From JAJPKK01 sp963802745 (GTDB lineage: Bacteria > Pseudomonadota > Alphaproteobacteria > Rhizobiales > Xanthobacteraceae), in contig CAWDKL010000065.1 of NCBI GenBank assembly GCA_963802745.1, positions 62,001 through 126,000 of the forward strand: a stretch of 64,000 nucleotides of DNA. The letters are read 5' to 3'. Position numbers and translations under genes: made by a program. This document shows positions 10,421-18,963 of this stretch, in pieces (position 1 is the stretch's first letter; each line of letters opens with the position of its first letter). Below the pieces are notes generated by a model that was not told where the DNA came from, ran no database searches, and saw nothing but the letters and a program-made list of their open reading frames with translations.

Positions 10421-10538
10421 TACTACTGAGTTATAAATCGCCTATGCCTTTGAAATCGCAAGGGGTTTACCAACCTACCGTCTTCTGAAAGGCCTTGTGA
10501 TGTCAATGACTCCTGAGGTTCTCTGACTCAGTAGTACT
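10419..10538. repeat. 120-bp segment with 12-13 bp perfect terminal inverted repeats
   Basis: AGTACTACTGAG at 10419-10430 is exactly inverted as CTCAGTAGTACT at 10527-10538, with one more matching base inside. Repeat DNA of the palindromic family lies on both sides, so the segment looks like a short element inserted into a repeat cluster. It carries no coding frame. Confidence 0.5.
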
Positions 10539-10539
10539 A

Positions 10540-10625
10540 GAACAAGGACGTGGATGGCCGGGACTTCGCCCGGCGATGACTCCCAGTGTTCAGACGTGAC
10601 CGGAATCCGGCCTAAATCCAACGGC
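10540..10625. repeat. Palindromic intergenic repeat, copy C (partial)
   Basis: The segment AAGGACGTGGATGGCCGGGACTTCGCCCGGCGATGACTCCCAG repeats one arm of the element at 10340-10400 and ends in GACCGGAATCCGGCC, the outer palindrome of copy A. From 10626 to 11061 I see no supported gene. An open frame at 10475-10885 on the minus strand runs through this repeat and was rejected. Confidence 0.65.
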
Positions 10626-11061
10626 TGAAACCCCAATTCGAAGGTAAAATTCCGGCCGCTGGAGAAACCGGGCTTGACTGCAACGCTCAGATTGTCGCGC
10701 TCAGCACCTTCACTCAAGACTGGTCGCCCCGGCACTGGAGGATTTGATCCATCGGGGTTGCCTCCCAGTTTCTCGCCAATTGCACCGACACGCCACACAA
10801 TACCCCCACAGATCTTCTGCTTGCTCACGCATAATTTAGCGCGGGGGTTTAAACAAGAAAAGCCGTTCACCGTCCCTTTCGGCACGGTGAACGGCTGTCG
10901 ATTCCGTCGCCTGAGCGAAGACGGGACTTTTTCCGCTCTCCGCTCGGCCGTCTACCAGTTGCTATTGACCGACTACGTCGCCGGTGCGTTGAAACACAGC
11001 ATGTACGCCGGACTTGTCCAACGGCACGGCGCCCAACCTAATGAGCAGCTCAGCAGTTTCC

Positions 11062-12441
11062 TTATGATACCGCCGAGGAATTTGAAGGCGCCTGGCTCCG
11101 GCCTCCTTCGTCAGCACTGCCATTGAGGCGCTCAACGGAGTTCTGACCAAGCTCGTCGAACACCTCCGTCTTTGCGCCCTTGCTCACCAGGTATTCGATG
11201 ACGTCGTTCAGGCCTTGATACGCAGCCATGTGCAGCGCGGTCCAGCCGAAATCACCGGCCGCATTTACGTTGGCGCCATGCTCTACCAGATACCGCACTG
11301 TCTGAACCGCCATCGCCCGCTCATCCTGGGGTCGCGGGCGTTGCTCGTCGGTACCGCCACCGGAAGCGAAGATAAGCGGGGTCATACCATTCGCATTTGG
11401 AATGTTAGGATCCCCGCCGGCTTCCACCAACACCTTGACAGCCTCGAGGTTGTTCACTTCCGCTGCCAAGGCAATCGCTGTCGCACCCTCGAAGGTCACT
11501 TCGTTCGGTGCTTGCGCCGTTTGCTTGCCTTCTTGATGGAGCCGAATATTCGGGTCGGCGCCGTGCTTCAACAACACCTTAAGTGTTGCAACAGCAGCGG
11601 CCCGCTGCTCCGCATCTTCCCCGTACTGCGAGTCGCGTACGGCGGCATGGATCGCAACGAATCCGTTTTTATCCCGAATGTTTGGATCCGCGCCCTTCTC
11701 CATGAGCGCCTCCACCACATCCGTTTGCCCCATCGTGCTGGCGATGATCAACGCCGTTTGTCCCCAATCCTTCGAAGCGAGATTCGGGTTGGCGCCACCG
11801 GCCAAAATGATGCGCGCCGATTCGGCGTCACCCCGGGCGGCAAACATCAACGCGGTGAATCCGGTTTTCGATTGGGCGTTGACATCGGCCTTGCTGTTGA
11901 CCAGCTCTTTCGTAACCTGCGGATGGCGCTCCGCTGCCGCCCACATCAATGCGGTCTGACCGCCATTTTTTTCCGATACATTGGGGTCTGCTCCGGCGGC
12001 GAGCAAAGCGCGAACCGTCTCCACGGCGCCCAGCCGCGACGCTTGCATCAACGCCGTCTCACCCGATGCCAAGGCAGCGTTCACGTTTGCGCCGCCAGCC
12101 AGCAGTTTCTTGATCAGTCCAACGTCCGCATTCTCCGCAACCCCGGCATACAGGGCTGCCGCGCCGTAATCATTCGTTCCATTCGGATCCACACCCGCAC
12201 TGAGCAGCAGATCCACCATCTCCGGGTCCTTGCGCGCTGCTGCCCAAATCAGCGCGGCGCTCCCCTGAGATCCTACCAGATTTGCTTTTGCCGGCCCCTC
12301 CAACATTGACCGTACTGCGGCACGGTCCCCCTTCTTCGCCGCATCCACCAGTGACGGACTGGCAGTATCAGCGGCAAGCGCCGCGACTGCAACAAGAGGC
12401 AGGCTCAGCACACTCGCAAGAATCGTTGCTCTCATGCCCAT
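11062..12441 (-). CDS. Exported ankyrin-repeat protein
   Basis: A 459-residue protein with a Sec-type signal peptide (MRATILASVLSLPLVAVAALA) followed by about 10 to 11 ankyrin repeats. Repeats are recognisable by G-TALMWAA, GADPN and AVRALLAAGADPN-like units at roughly 33-residue spacing. Ankyrin arrays are protein-binding scaffolds, so a periplasmic partner-binding role is inferred. GGAG seven bases before the ATG at 12441 supports this start over an ATG 36 bp upstream. It is the last gene of a minus-strand set with the DUF1552 and DUF1592 genes, which probably encode its partners. Confidence 0.88.
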   Translation of the reverse strand: MGMRATILASVLSLPLVAVAALAADTASPSLVDAAKKGDRAAVRSMLEGPAKANLVGSQGSAALIWAAARKDPEMVDLLLSAGVDPNGTNDYGAAALYAGVAENADVGLIKKLLAGGANVNAALASGETALMQASRLGAVETVRALLAAGADPNVSEKNGGQTALMWAAAERHPQVTKELVNSKADVNAQSKTGFTALMFAARGDAESARIILAGGANPNLASKDWGQTALIIASTMGQTDVVEALMEKGADPNIRDKNGFVAIHAAVRDSQYGEDAEQRAAAVATLKVLLKHGADPNIRLHQEGKQTAQAPNEVTFEGATAIALAAEVNNLEAVKVLVEAGGDPNIPNANGMTPLIFASGGGTDEQRPRPQDERAMAVQTVRYLVEHGANVNAAGDFGWTALHMAAYQGLNDVIEYLVSKGAKTEVFDELGQNSVERLNGSADEGGRSQAPSNSSAVS

Positions 12442-12590
12442 GGTCGTTCTCCAACTCCGAGCGGTTTGTTTCGGCAATCGCCGGGATTGGCCCCCGGCCT
12501 CATGTTATCGCTTGCGCTGCATCCGTAAATGGCCGCCGGGTAAAACCCGACGACCATCGTGTAGATGCTTGCCCCTATCGAGGTCGCGCC

Positions 12591-13988
12591 TCAGAGCGTC
12601 TTACGCCCTTGATTTGCATCCACCGCTTTTACCGAGGATGCCGCCAGTTCGAGCTTGCCACGGCTGTCACCGAGCTTCTCGACATTGGGAACGCCCGCCT
12701 TATCCAGCATCGTAATCAGCATGCTGCTCATCGGCGTGCGGTTCGGGTACCGGATATGCTGGCCGCCCTTGATCCCGTTCACGCCGCCGGCAACGAGCAA
12801 CAGCGGCAGATCGGTGTAGAGATGCAGGTTGGCGTCGCTCAACGCCGCCCCGTACAGGATCATCGAGTGATCGAGCAGCGAGCCGTCGCCGTCCGGTGTG
12901 GAGCGCAGACGATCCAGGTAATAGGACAACGCCTTGGTGTGGAAGGTGTTGATCTGCGTCGTCTTCGCGATCTTATCCGGATCGCCGTGATGGTGGGTCA
13001 CGGAGTGATGCGAGTCACCGAACCCAAGCTCCGGATAGGCCCGCAGGCTCATCTCGTGGCCGATCTGGAAGGTCGTGACGCGCGTCATGTCGGTCTGCCA
13101 AGCCAGGACCATCAGGTCCACCATCAGCTTGAAGTAATCCGACCAATTCGACGGCGTACCGGCAGGTCCCGCCATTTGCGGAACGTCCTTATCCTTGGAT
13201 TGAGCCTCGGCCCGCTGTAGCCGGCGCTCCACGTCCCGCACCGCATCAAGATACTGGTCGATCTTGCCGCGATCCGGTCCGCCCAGCTTACCGCGCAGCC
13301 GAGCCACATCCTGGTTGATGGCGTCGAGAATGCTGTGATCTTCCCGACGAAGGATCTCGCGGGTCCGCGGATCGGCCGTTCCGGCAACACCGAACAGGCG
13401 TTCAAACAGCACGCGCGGCCGGTTTTCCATCGGCAGCGGCGTCTTTTCGTCGCGCCAGGAGATCGTGTTGTAATACGCGCAGCTGTATGCGGCTTCGCAG
13501 GAGCCCATCACGTCCGCGGATTCCAAGCTCACTTCGAGCGAGGCGAGCTGGGTCTCTTTGCCGAATTCGCGGGCCGCAATCTGGTCGGCGGATTGTCCGG
13601 CGCGCAGGTCGGCGCCCGCGGTCATCTTGGCGTGGGAGCCTGTCAACCATGCGGTACAAGCGCGCGGATGGTCGCCGGCGATTTCGAAGCCGAGGCCGGC
13701 GGCCTGCTGGTTGTCGAGGCCCGACAGCACCAGCATGCGGTCCCTGAAGTCCGCCAACGGCCGAAGAATCGGAGGCAGATCTGCGGACAGGGCACCGACT
13801 TCCTTGGGGGCAAACTGGTTTTGCAGATTCATGATCCCGTTCGGGACCTGCACGAATCCCAACCGAGTTGGCCGCACCCGGTTGACCGCGAATGCGGGCG
13901 TCATTGCATCAAGAAGGGGCAGCGCGAATGCGGCGCCCGTGCCGCGCAGGAACGTGCGGCGGTCTACTGCTCTCCTGGTAACAACCAT
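12591..13988 (-). CDS. DUF1552 protein with Tat signal
   Basis: A 465-residue protein beginning with a twin-arginine leader (RRAVDRRTFLRGTG, then a short hydrophobic stretch), so it is probably exported folded. The rest matches my memory of DUF1552, a family known mainly from Planctomycetes, Verrucomicrobia and Myxobacteria. Typical features are an early VQVPNGI segment, a LSGLDNQQA block, the ARLRGKLG helix and a C-terminal YGAALSDANLHLYTDLP block. DUF1552 genes usually sit next to DUF1592 cytochromes, as here (3 bp apart). Its biochemical function is not established. A GGAG lies nine bases before the ATG at 13988. Confidence 0.88.
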   Translation of the reverse strand: MVVTRRAVDRRTFLRGTGAAFALPLLDAMTPAFAVNRVRPTRLGFVQVPNGIMNLQNQFAPKEVGALSADLPPILRPLADFRDRMLVLSGLDNQQAAGLGFEIAGDHPRACTAWLTGSHAKMTAGADLRAGQSADQIAAREFGKETQLASLEVSLESADVMGSCEAAYSCAYYNTISWRDEKTPLPMENRPRVLFERLFGVAGTADPRTREILRREDHSILDAINQDVARLRGKLGGPDRGKIDQYLDAVRDVERRLQRAEAQSKDKDVPQMAGPAGTPSNWSDYFKLMVDLMVLAWQTDMTRVTTFQIGHEMSLRAYPELGFGDSHHSVTHHHGDPDKIAKTTQINTFHTKALSYYLDRLRSTPDGDGSLLDHSMILYGAALSDANLHLYTDLPLLLVAGGVNGIKGGQHIRYPNRTPMSSMLITMLDKAGVPNVEKLGDSRGKLELAASSVKAVDANQGRKTL

Positions 13989-13991
13989 AGC

Positions 13992-16418
13992 TTAGGCTCC
14001 TCTCGTCTGGCTCAGCTGGAACGGTAAACTCTTCACGATATTGAGGATGATGGACGACCAGCGATAGTCATCCTGAGCCGATTGCCGCTTGATCCTGCGA
14101 ATGATCGGCCGATCGTATTCCTCCACCCCACGGCCCAGCGCGTAAGTCAGCAGCCGCTCGGTGAAGTTCTCGACGTACACATCTCGCTTTTTGGTCAGCA
14201 AGATTTCCCTCAGGCCCGCCGGCCCGTTGAACGGGGTCCCGTCAGGCAGCACGCCCGACGAATTGATCGCCCCTTCGCTCGCCTCGTTATAGGCGTCGCG
14301 CCACTTACCAAGGCCATCGAAGTTCTCAAGCGCGAAGCCGATGGGGTCCATTATTTTGTGGCAGACTGCGCATTGCGGCGCCACGCGGTGTTCTTCCATG
14401 CGCTCACGCATCGTCAACACTTTGCGGCTGTCGTCCTCCTTCAGCGTCGGAACATTCGGCGGCGGCGGCGGCGGCGGGCTTCCGAACAGCTGTTCCAGCA
14501 CCCATTTCCCGCGGATTGTCGGTGCCGTGCGGTTCGGGTACGCAGTCACCGCAGAAATGCTCGCGTGCCCGAGCAATCCCATCCGGTTCGGATCGGTCAC
14601 GGAAATACGGCGGAACTCATTGCCGTAGATGCCCGGGATCCCATAATGCTCCGCCAATCGCTGATTGACGTAGGTGTAATTCGTCCGCAGCAGGTCGATA
14701 ATACTGCTGTCCTCTCGCATCGAGGTGGTTACGACCATCTCGGTTTCTTTACCCATGGCTTCACGCAGGTTGTCGTCGAAGTACGTGAAGATCGTAACGT
14801 CAGGCTGAATGTTGGGGATGTTCCGCAAGAACAGCCACTGTCCCACGAAGTTCTTGATCAGCGAGTCCGATCGCGGATCCGCCAACATGCGGCGAACCTG
14901 CTTTTCGAGCATGGCCGAGTCCCTGAGCTCGCCGCGCTCCGCCACAGCCAGCAGTTCATCGTCCGGGATGCTGCTCCACAGGAAGAACGACAGACGCGAA
15001 GCCAACTCGACGTCGCTGATCTGGTAAACCGTCCCCGGCGCTGCTCCCGCCGGCGCAAGCTCCACGCGGAACAGGAACTCCGGCGAAACCAAGATTTTCT
15101 GCAGCGCTAGGCGGATGCCCAACTCGAAGCCGCCCGTCTCCTTGCCCTGCTGGTAGAGGGCCATGAGCTGCGGAACGGAATCCGACACATTAGGCCGGCG
15201 ATACGCATGTTTGGCGAGGTTGGTGATGATCTTTTCCGCGCAACCATCCTCCTCGGCTGCCGCCGCCGGGTGACAGACGAATATTTTTTCCCGACTCGGA
15301 GTGGCACCGGGTCCCTTTGCATTGAAGGGGCCGGCGACCGAAATGCTGCCGACGCCTTCGAAGTGGGCGTTGACGTTGCCGTCGCGGGGCTTGAAGATGA
15401 TGCCTTCCTGAACCACGGTATCCTTCAGGAACGTCGCAACGATGTTGTGCGTACCCGCCGTTACCGGCAACCGCACGTGCAGTTTGCTCTCCGGGCTTTC
15501 CGGAATCGGATCATCGTTGTTCACTCTTCGGCGGGCCGCCGCCGGAAGCGTGAACAGCTCAAGCCTTTGATCGTCGAGACGAAGGTCGAGCTTGCGCTCG
15601 CGTTCGTTACCCAACAGCTGCTCGGCTCTCCCCTTCTGCAGCCCTAAGGAAATCTCGTACTCACCGTCAACCGGGAAGAAGTGGTCCACCGCAGTGCCAC
15701 CGCGCGAGCCGATTGGCATGGCCGCGCTCATGCGATCGTCTTGATGGAGGGCGTGGGAGATTGCGTAGGTCTGATAGGCCGGAGGCATCGTGGGATCGCC
15801 AACCGCCTGACGGGCGATCTTGCCGGCCGCCAACAGGTAACGCTCAAGCAGCGAAGGCGACACCGTCAGCACGTCGCCGATATTGTCGAAGCCATAACCG
15901 GCGTCGTCGGTCGGCAGCAAATCTGAAACGTCAACGTCCAGACCCAACAAATCGCGCATCACATTGGCGTATTCTGCCCGATTGATGCGATGCAGCGTCG
16001 GCCGCCCGGGATTAGGCCGCGACATCACTGCGATGTCACGTCCGGCCTCGATCGACTGGATCGCAAGCTGGTAGGTCGCATCATCGGGACGAGCAAATCC
16101 CGGAGGAGGCATCTCCCGGTTCTTAAGCTTCTTGATGAGCTTCTCCCAGACGAGGCCATGCTTGTCGAGATTATCGAGGTCAAGCGGCTGCATATTAAGG
16201 CCAGCCGCCGCCTTAGGACCGACATGGCACTGCACGCAGTACATGCGCGACATGCGCCAGAACGGATATTGCCCCGCGGGTAAGGTACTCTCAGCAGCGG
16301 CTGCGGGGGCAGTCGTCTCCGCCGGAGTTGGTGCGGCACGCAAAAACGCAGCGCCCGACAGCAGCAGGCCGCCCGTCAGCACGACGCCTAAGGATGTTAG
16401 TGCTTGTGTGCGTCTCAT
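13992..16418 (-). CDS. Planctomycete-type cytochrome: DUF1587/DUF1595/DUF1592/DUF1588/DUF1585 protein
   Basis: An 808-residue exported protein with an N-terminal hydrophobic leader (about residues 8-28). It has a CVQCH c-type haem motif at 61-65 and a second CAVCH at 683-687. Between them are the DUF1587 region (TLHRINRAEYANVMRDLLGL), a carbohydrate-binding-like beta segment, DUF1592 (SRLSFFLWSSIPDDELLA) and DUF1588, with a poly-proline tract before the second haem site. DUF1585 ends the protein (LLTYALGRGVEEYD). Two haem sites imply periplasmic electron transfer; the substrate is unknown. GGAGG eight bases before ATG 16418 and a promoter upstream make it the first gene of the set with DUF1552 and ankyrin. 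Confidence 0.9.
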   Translation of the reverse strand: MRRTQALTSLGVVLTGGLLLSGAAFLRAAPTPAETTAPAAAAESTLPAGQYPFWRMSRMYCVQCHVGPKAAAGLNMQPLDLDNLDKHGLVWEKLIKKLKNREMPPPGFARPDDATYQLAIQSIEAGRDIAVMSRPNPGRPTLHRINRAEYANVMRDLLGLDVDVSDLLPTDDAGYGFDNIGDVLTVSPSLLERYLLAAGKIARQAVGDPTMPPAYQTYAISHALHQDDRMSAAMPIGSRGGTAVDHFFPVDGEYEISLGLQKGRAEQLLGNERERKLDLRLDDQRLELFTLPAAARRRVNNDDPIPESPESKLHVRLPVTAGTHNIVATFLKDTVVQEGIIFKPRDGNVNAHFEGVGSISVAGPFNAKGPGATPSREKIFVCHPAAAAEEDGCAEKIITNLAKHAYRRPNVSDSVPQLMALYQQGKETGGFELGIRLALQKILVSPEFLFRVELAPAGAAPGTVYQISDVELASRLSFFLWSSIPDDELLAVAERGELRDSAMLEKQVRRMLADPRSDSLIKNFVGQWLFLRNIPNIQPDVTIFTYFDDNLREAMGKETEMVVTTSMREDSSIIDLLRTNYTYVNQRLAEHYGIPGIYGNEFRRISVTDPNRMGLLGHASISAVTAYPNRTAPTIRGKWVLEQLFGSPPPPPPPNVPTLKEDDSRKVLTMRERMEEHRVAPQCAVCHKIMDPIGFALENFDGLGKWRDAYNEASEGAINSSGVLPDGTPFNGPAGLREILLTKKRDVYVENFTERLLTYALGRGVEEYDRPIIRRIKRQSAQDDYRWSSIILNIVKSLPFQLSQTRGA

Positions 16419-16460
16419 TCATTTACCTCCCACACGCGCATGTAACCGATTTATCGTAAG

Positions 16461-16488
16461 ATAATACACATGTCTCCCTGCCTCGCAA
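16461..16488 (-). promoter_or_regulatory. Candidate sigma70-type promoter of the DUF1592-DUF1552-ankyrin set
   Basis: On the minus strand TTGCGA (16488-16483) and TATTAT (16466-16461) are separated by 16 bp. They lie about 40 bp upstream of the ATG at 16418, in a notably AT-rich patch. This is a sequence match only. The rest of 16419-16901 shows no gene. Confidence 0.4.
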
Positions 16489-16901
16489 TAATAAAAGTTC
16501 GTGTTCTCGTCACATTTTGTTAGCGAGGCGCTGGCGCGTCATGGTACCTTGAGATTGTGGCGGCTCGGGCTTTCGCATCCCATCGCATGTGCGGTGCGGG
16601 GGCCGTGGAATCTTTGGAACATAAGCTAAAACAATCAGTTAGTTATTCCAAACGGCAACACGGCGGTTCGCATCCGGCTCCTACGGAGCTGCCGTGCCAG
16701 AACCGTCAACGAATCGGTAAGTGCAAAGGCCGTCGGGCCTTGGGCAGACAGCCCAATCGAGAGCTGATGGTTCCTGTTTCTCGTATAGTGCATCGCAATA
16801 TTGTGGGCAGCACATGCGTTCTTCGGACGCTGGGCTGGCTCCGCTTCCGTGGAACCGGCCCACACCTAGACCGCGTCGGACACGTGTCACGCCTTCTGGC
16901 G

Positions 16902-17592
16902 CTACTCCATTTCCACGACCTTGCCGTCGCTCAGTGTCACGCGGCGGTTCATCCGAGCGGCGAGATCCATATTATGCGTAGCGATAATGGCAGCGAGCCC
17001 CGAAGCGCGCACAAGTTGCGTTAGCGCGGAAAAAACCCGATCGGAGGTGCGTGGATCAAGGTTTCCCGTCGGCTCGTCGGCGAGCAGGATGCGAGGCCCG
17101 TTGGCAACCGCGCGCGCGATCGCGAACTCGCTGCTGTTCGCCGCCGGACAGTTCGCCCGGACGGTGGCCGAGCCGGTCCTTGAGCCCAAGATAGCCGAGA
17201 AGTTCACCTGCACGCGCGCGCGCCACGCGTTTGCCGAAGCCGCGCAGCATTTGCGGCAGCATCACGTTCTCGAGCGCCGTAAATTCCGGCAGCAGATGGT
17301 GCTGCTGATAGATGAAGCCGATATCGGTGCGCCGCAGACGGGTGCGCGCGGCATCGCCCAGCCGCGACGTGGCAACATCATTGATGAAGACTTCGCCTCC
17401 ATCGGGCTGCTCCAGCAGACCGGCGATGTGGAGCAGGGTCGATTTTCCGGCGCCGGACGGCGCGATCAATGCCACGGATTGCCCCGCCCATACGGCGAGA
17501 TCCGCGCCGCTGAGAATATCCAGGCGATCGCGGCCCTGCAGATAATGGCGTTCGATACCAGCCAGCAAGAGCGTAGGCGATTCGCTGGGCAT
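16902..17592 (-). CDS. lolD: Lipoprotein-releasing ABC transporter ATPase LolD, one-base frameshift
   Basis: ATPase that powers extraction of outer-membrane lipoproteins from the inner membrane by LolC/E. The first part has Walker A (APSGAGKSTLL), the Q-loop region (IYQQHHLLPEF) and the ABC signature (LSGGEQQRV). The second part, in another frame, continues at once with AIARAVANGPRILLADEPTG (Walker B) and the H-loop (ATHN). One extra base at about 17121-17124 separates them; removing it gives a normal 229-residue LolD. The start at 17592 lies 3 bp after the lolCE stop, so the two genes are co-transcribed. The frameshift is probably a sequence error. Confidence 0.9.
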
Positions 17593-17595
17593 CGA

Positions 17596-18864
17596 TCACT
17601 CGCTGCGCAGCGCTTCGACCGGGTCGAGCCGCGCCGCCCGCCAGGACGGATAGAGCGTCGCCAGGAACGACAGCGTCAGCGCCAGCACCACCACGGCGGC
17701 CGTCTCGCCAAAGTCCATTTCGGCCGGCAGCCGGGAGAGGAAATAAAGCTCCGGTGGAAACAATTCCGTATTGGTAAGCCAGGAAAGAAATTGCCGCAGT
17801 TTTTCGATATTGGCACAGAAAACAGTGCCGACGATGAAGCCCGTCGTCGTGCCGATAAGGCCGATTGCTGTGCCGGTGATGAGGAAAACCCGCATCACCG
17901 CGCCCTGCGTCGCGCCCATGGTACGCAAAATCGCGATGTTCTGCGTTTTATCCTTCACCAACATGATCAGAGCCGAGAGAATACTCAGCGCCGCCACGAG
18001 CACGATGAGCGTCAGAATCATAAACATGACATTGCGCTCGACTTGGAGCGCACCAAAAAATGTGGCATTGCGCTGTCGCCAATCGATCATGAAGATAGGC
18101 CGCTGCGCAGCGTCCGAAATCGGCTGACGGAACGCACCGATTCGGTCCGGATTATCCACGTAGATCTCGACCGCCGTCACATCGCCGGTGCGGTTGAAAT
18201 AGGCCTGCGCCTCCGGCAACGGCATGAACACGAAGGCAGCGTCGTATTCCGACATGCCGATCTCGAAGATAGCCGCCACACGGTACGGCTTGATGCGCGG
18301 CGTCGTCCCCATCGGCGTGACGGCACCGCGTGGGGCCACGAGGGACAGGTTGTCACCGACCTGCAGCGACAATTGTTCGGCAAGCCGGCGGCCGATCGCG
18401 ACGCCCTGCCCGTCGTCGAACCCCACCAGGGTGCCCTGCCGGATGTTGCTGGCGATCGACCCGAGCTTGGCGAGATCCGGGCCGCGGATGCCGCGGACCA
18501 AAACCCCGTTGGCACCGAAGGGCGACGACGCCAGCGCTTGCCCCTCGACCACCGGCGCGGCGAGGCGCACGCCCGGCACGCCCGCTACCCGCGCTGCGAC
18601 CGCCTCCCAATCGGTGAGCGGCGAATCGATCGGCTGCAGCAGCATGTGCCCGTTGAGCCCGAGAATCTTGTCGAGCAGTTCTTTACGAAACCCGTTCATC
18701 ACCGCCATGACGATGATCAGCGCCGCCACCCCAAGCGTCAGGCTGAGGTAGGAAAGCGCCGCGATGAAGGATATGAATCCCTCGCGCCGGCGCGAGCGCA
18801 GATAGCGCAGCGACAGCATCCATTCGAATGGCGCAAAGGGCCTTGTCGAGGTCGGTCGTTTCAT
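17596..18864 (-). CDS. lolC: Lipoprotein-releasing system permease LolC/LolE
   Basis: A 422-residue inner-membrane subunit of the Lol exporter. The N-terminal FAPFEWMLSLRYLRSRRREG leads into the first transmembrane helix (about 33-57). A large periplasmic MacB-like domain follows, and three more helices lie at roughly 270-300, 320-345 and 380-405 (FtsX domain). The MAVMNGFRKEL segment after helix 1 is the classical LolC/E block. Alphaproteobacteria usually have one LolC/E-like permease, consistent with a single gene here. It lies 99 bp after the proS stop and directly before lolD. Confidence 0.94.
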   Translation of the reverse strand: MKRPTSTRPFAPFEWMLSLRYLRSRRREGFISFIAALSYLSLTLGVAALIIVMAVMNGFRKELLDKILGLNGHMLLQPIDSPLTDWEAVAARVAGVPGVRLAAPVVEGQALASSPFGANGVLVRGIRGPDLAKLGSIASNIRQGTLVGFDDGQGVAIGRRLAEQLSLQVGDNLSLVAPRGAVTPMGTTPRIKPYRVAAIFEIGMSEYDAAFVFMPLPEAQAYFNRTGDVTAVEIYVDNPDRIGAFRQPISDAAQRPIFMIDWRQRNATFFGALQVERNVMFMILTLIVLVAALSILSALIMLVKDKTQNIAILRTMGATQGAVMRVFLITGTAIGLIGTTTGFIVGTVFCANIEKLRQFLSWLTNTELFPPELYFLSRLPAEMDFGETAAVVVLALTLSFLATLYPSWRAARLDPVEALRSE

Positions 18865-18963
18865 GAACTGCTGCCACTCATACTCATCCGGATGTCACCA
18901 AATTCCCGAGGATTTGCGCTCCGGCCTACGCGCTGTTTCCTCACGCGCGCCGCCTGCAGATCA

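Noticed and set aside
10475..10885. 136-codon frame on the minus strand
   Set aside because: Its C-terminal third is made of palindromic repeat DNA, it has no convincing ribosome binding site and no recognised domain.
16660..16705. tRNA-like T-arm (GCGGTTCGCATCCGG)
   Set aside because: No acceptor stem, D-arm or anticodon arm can be built around it.
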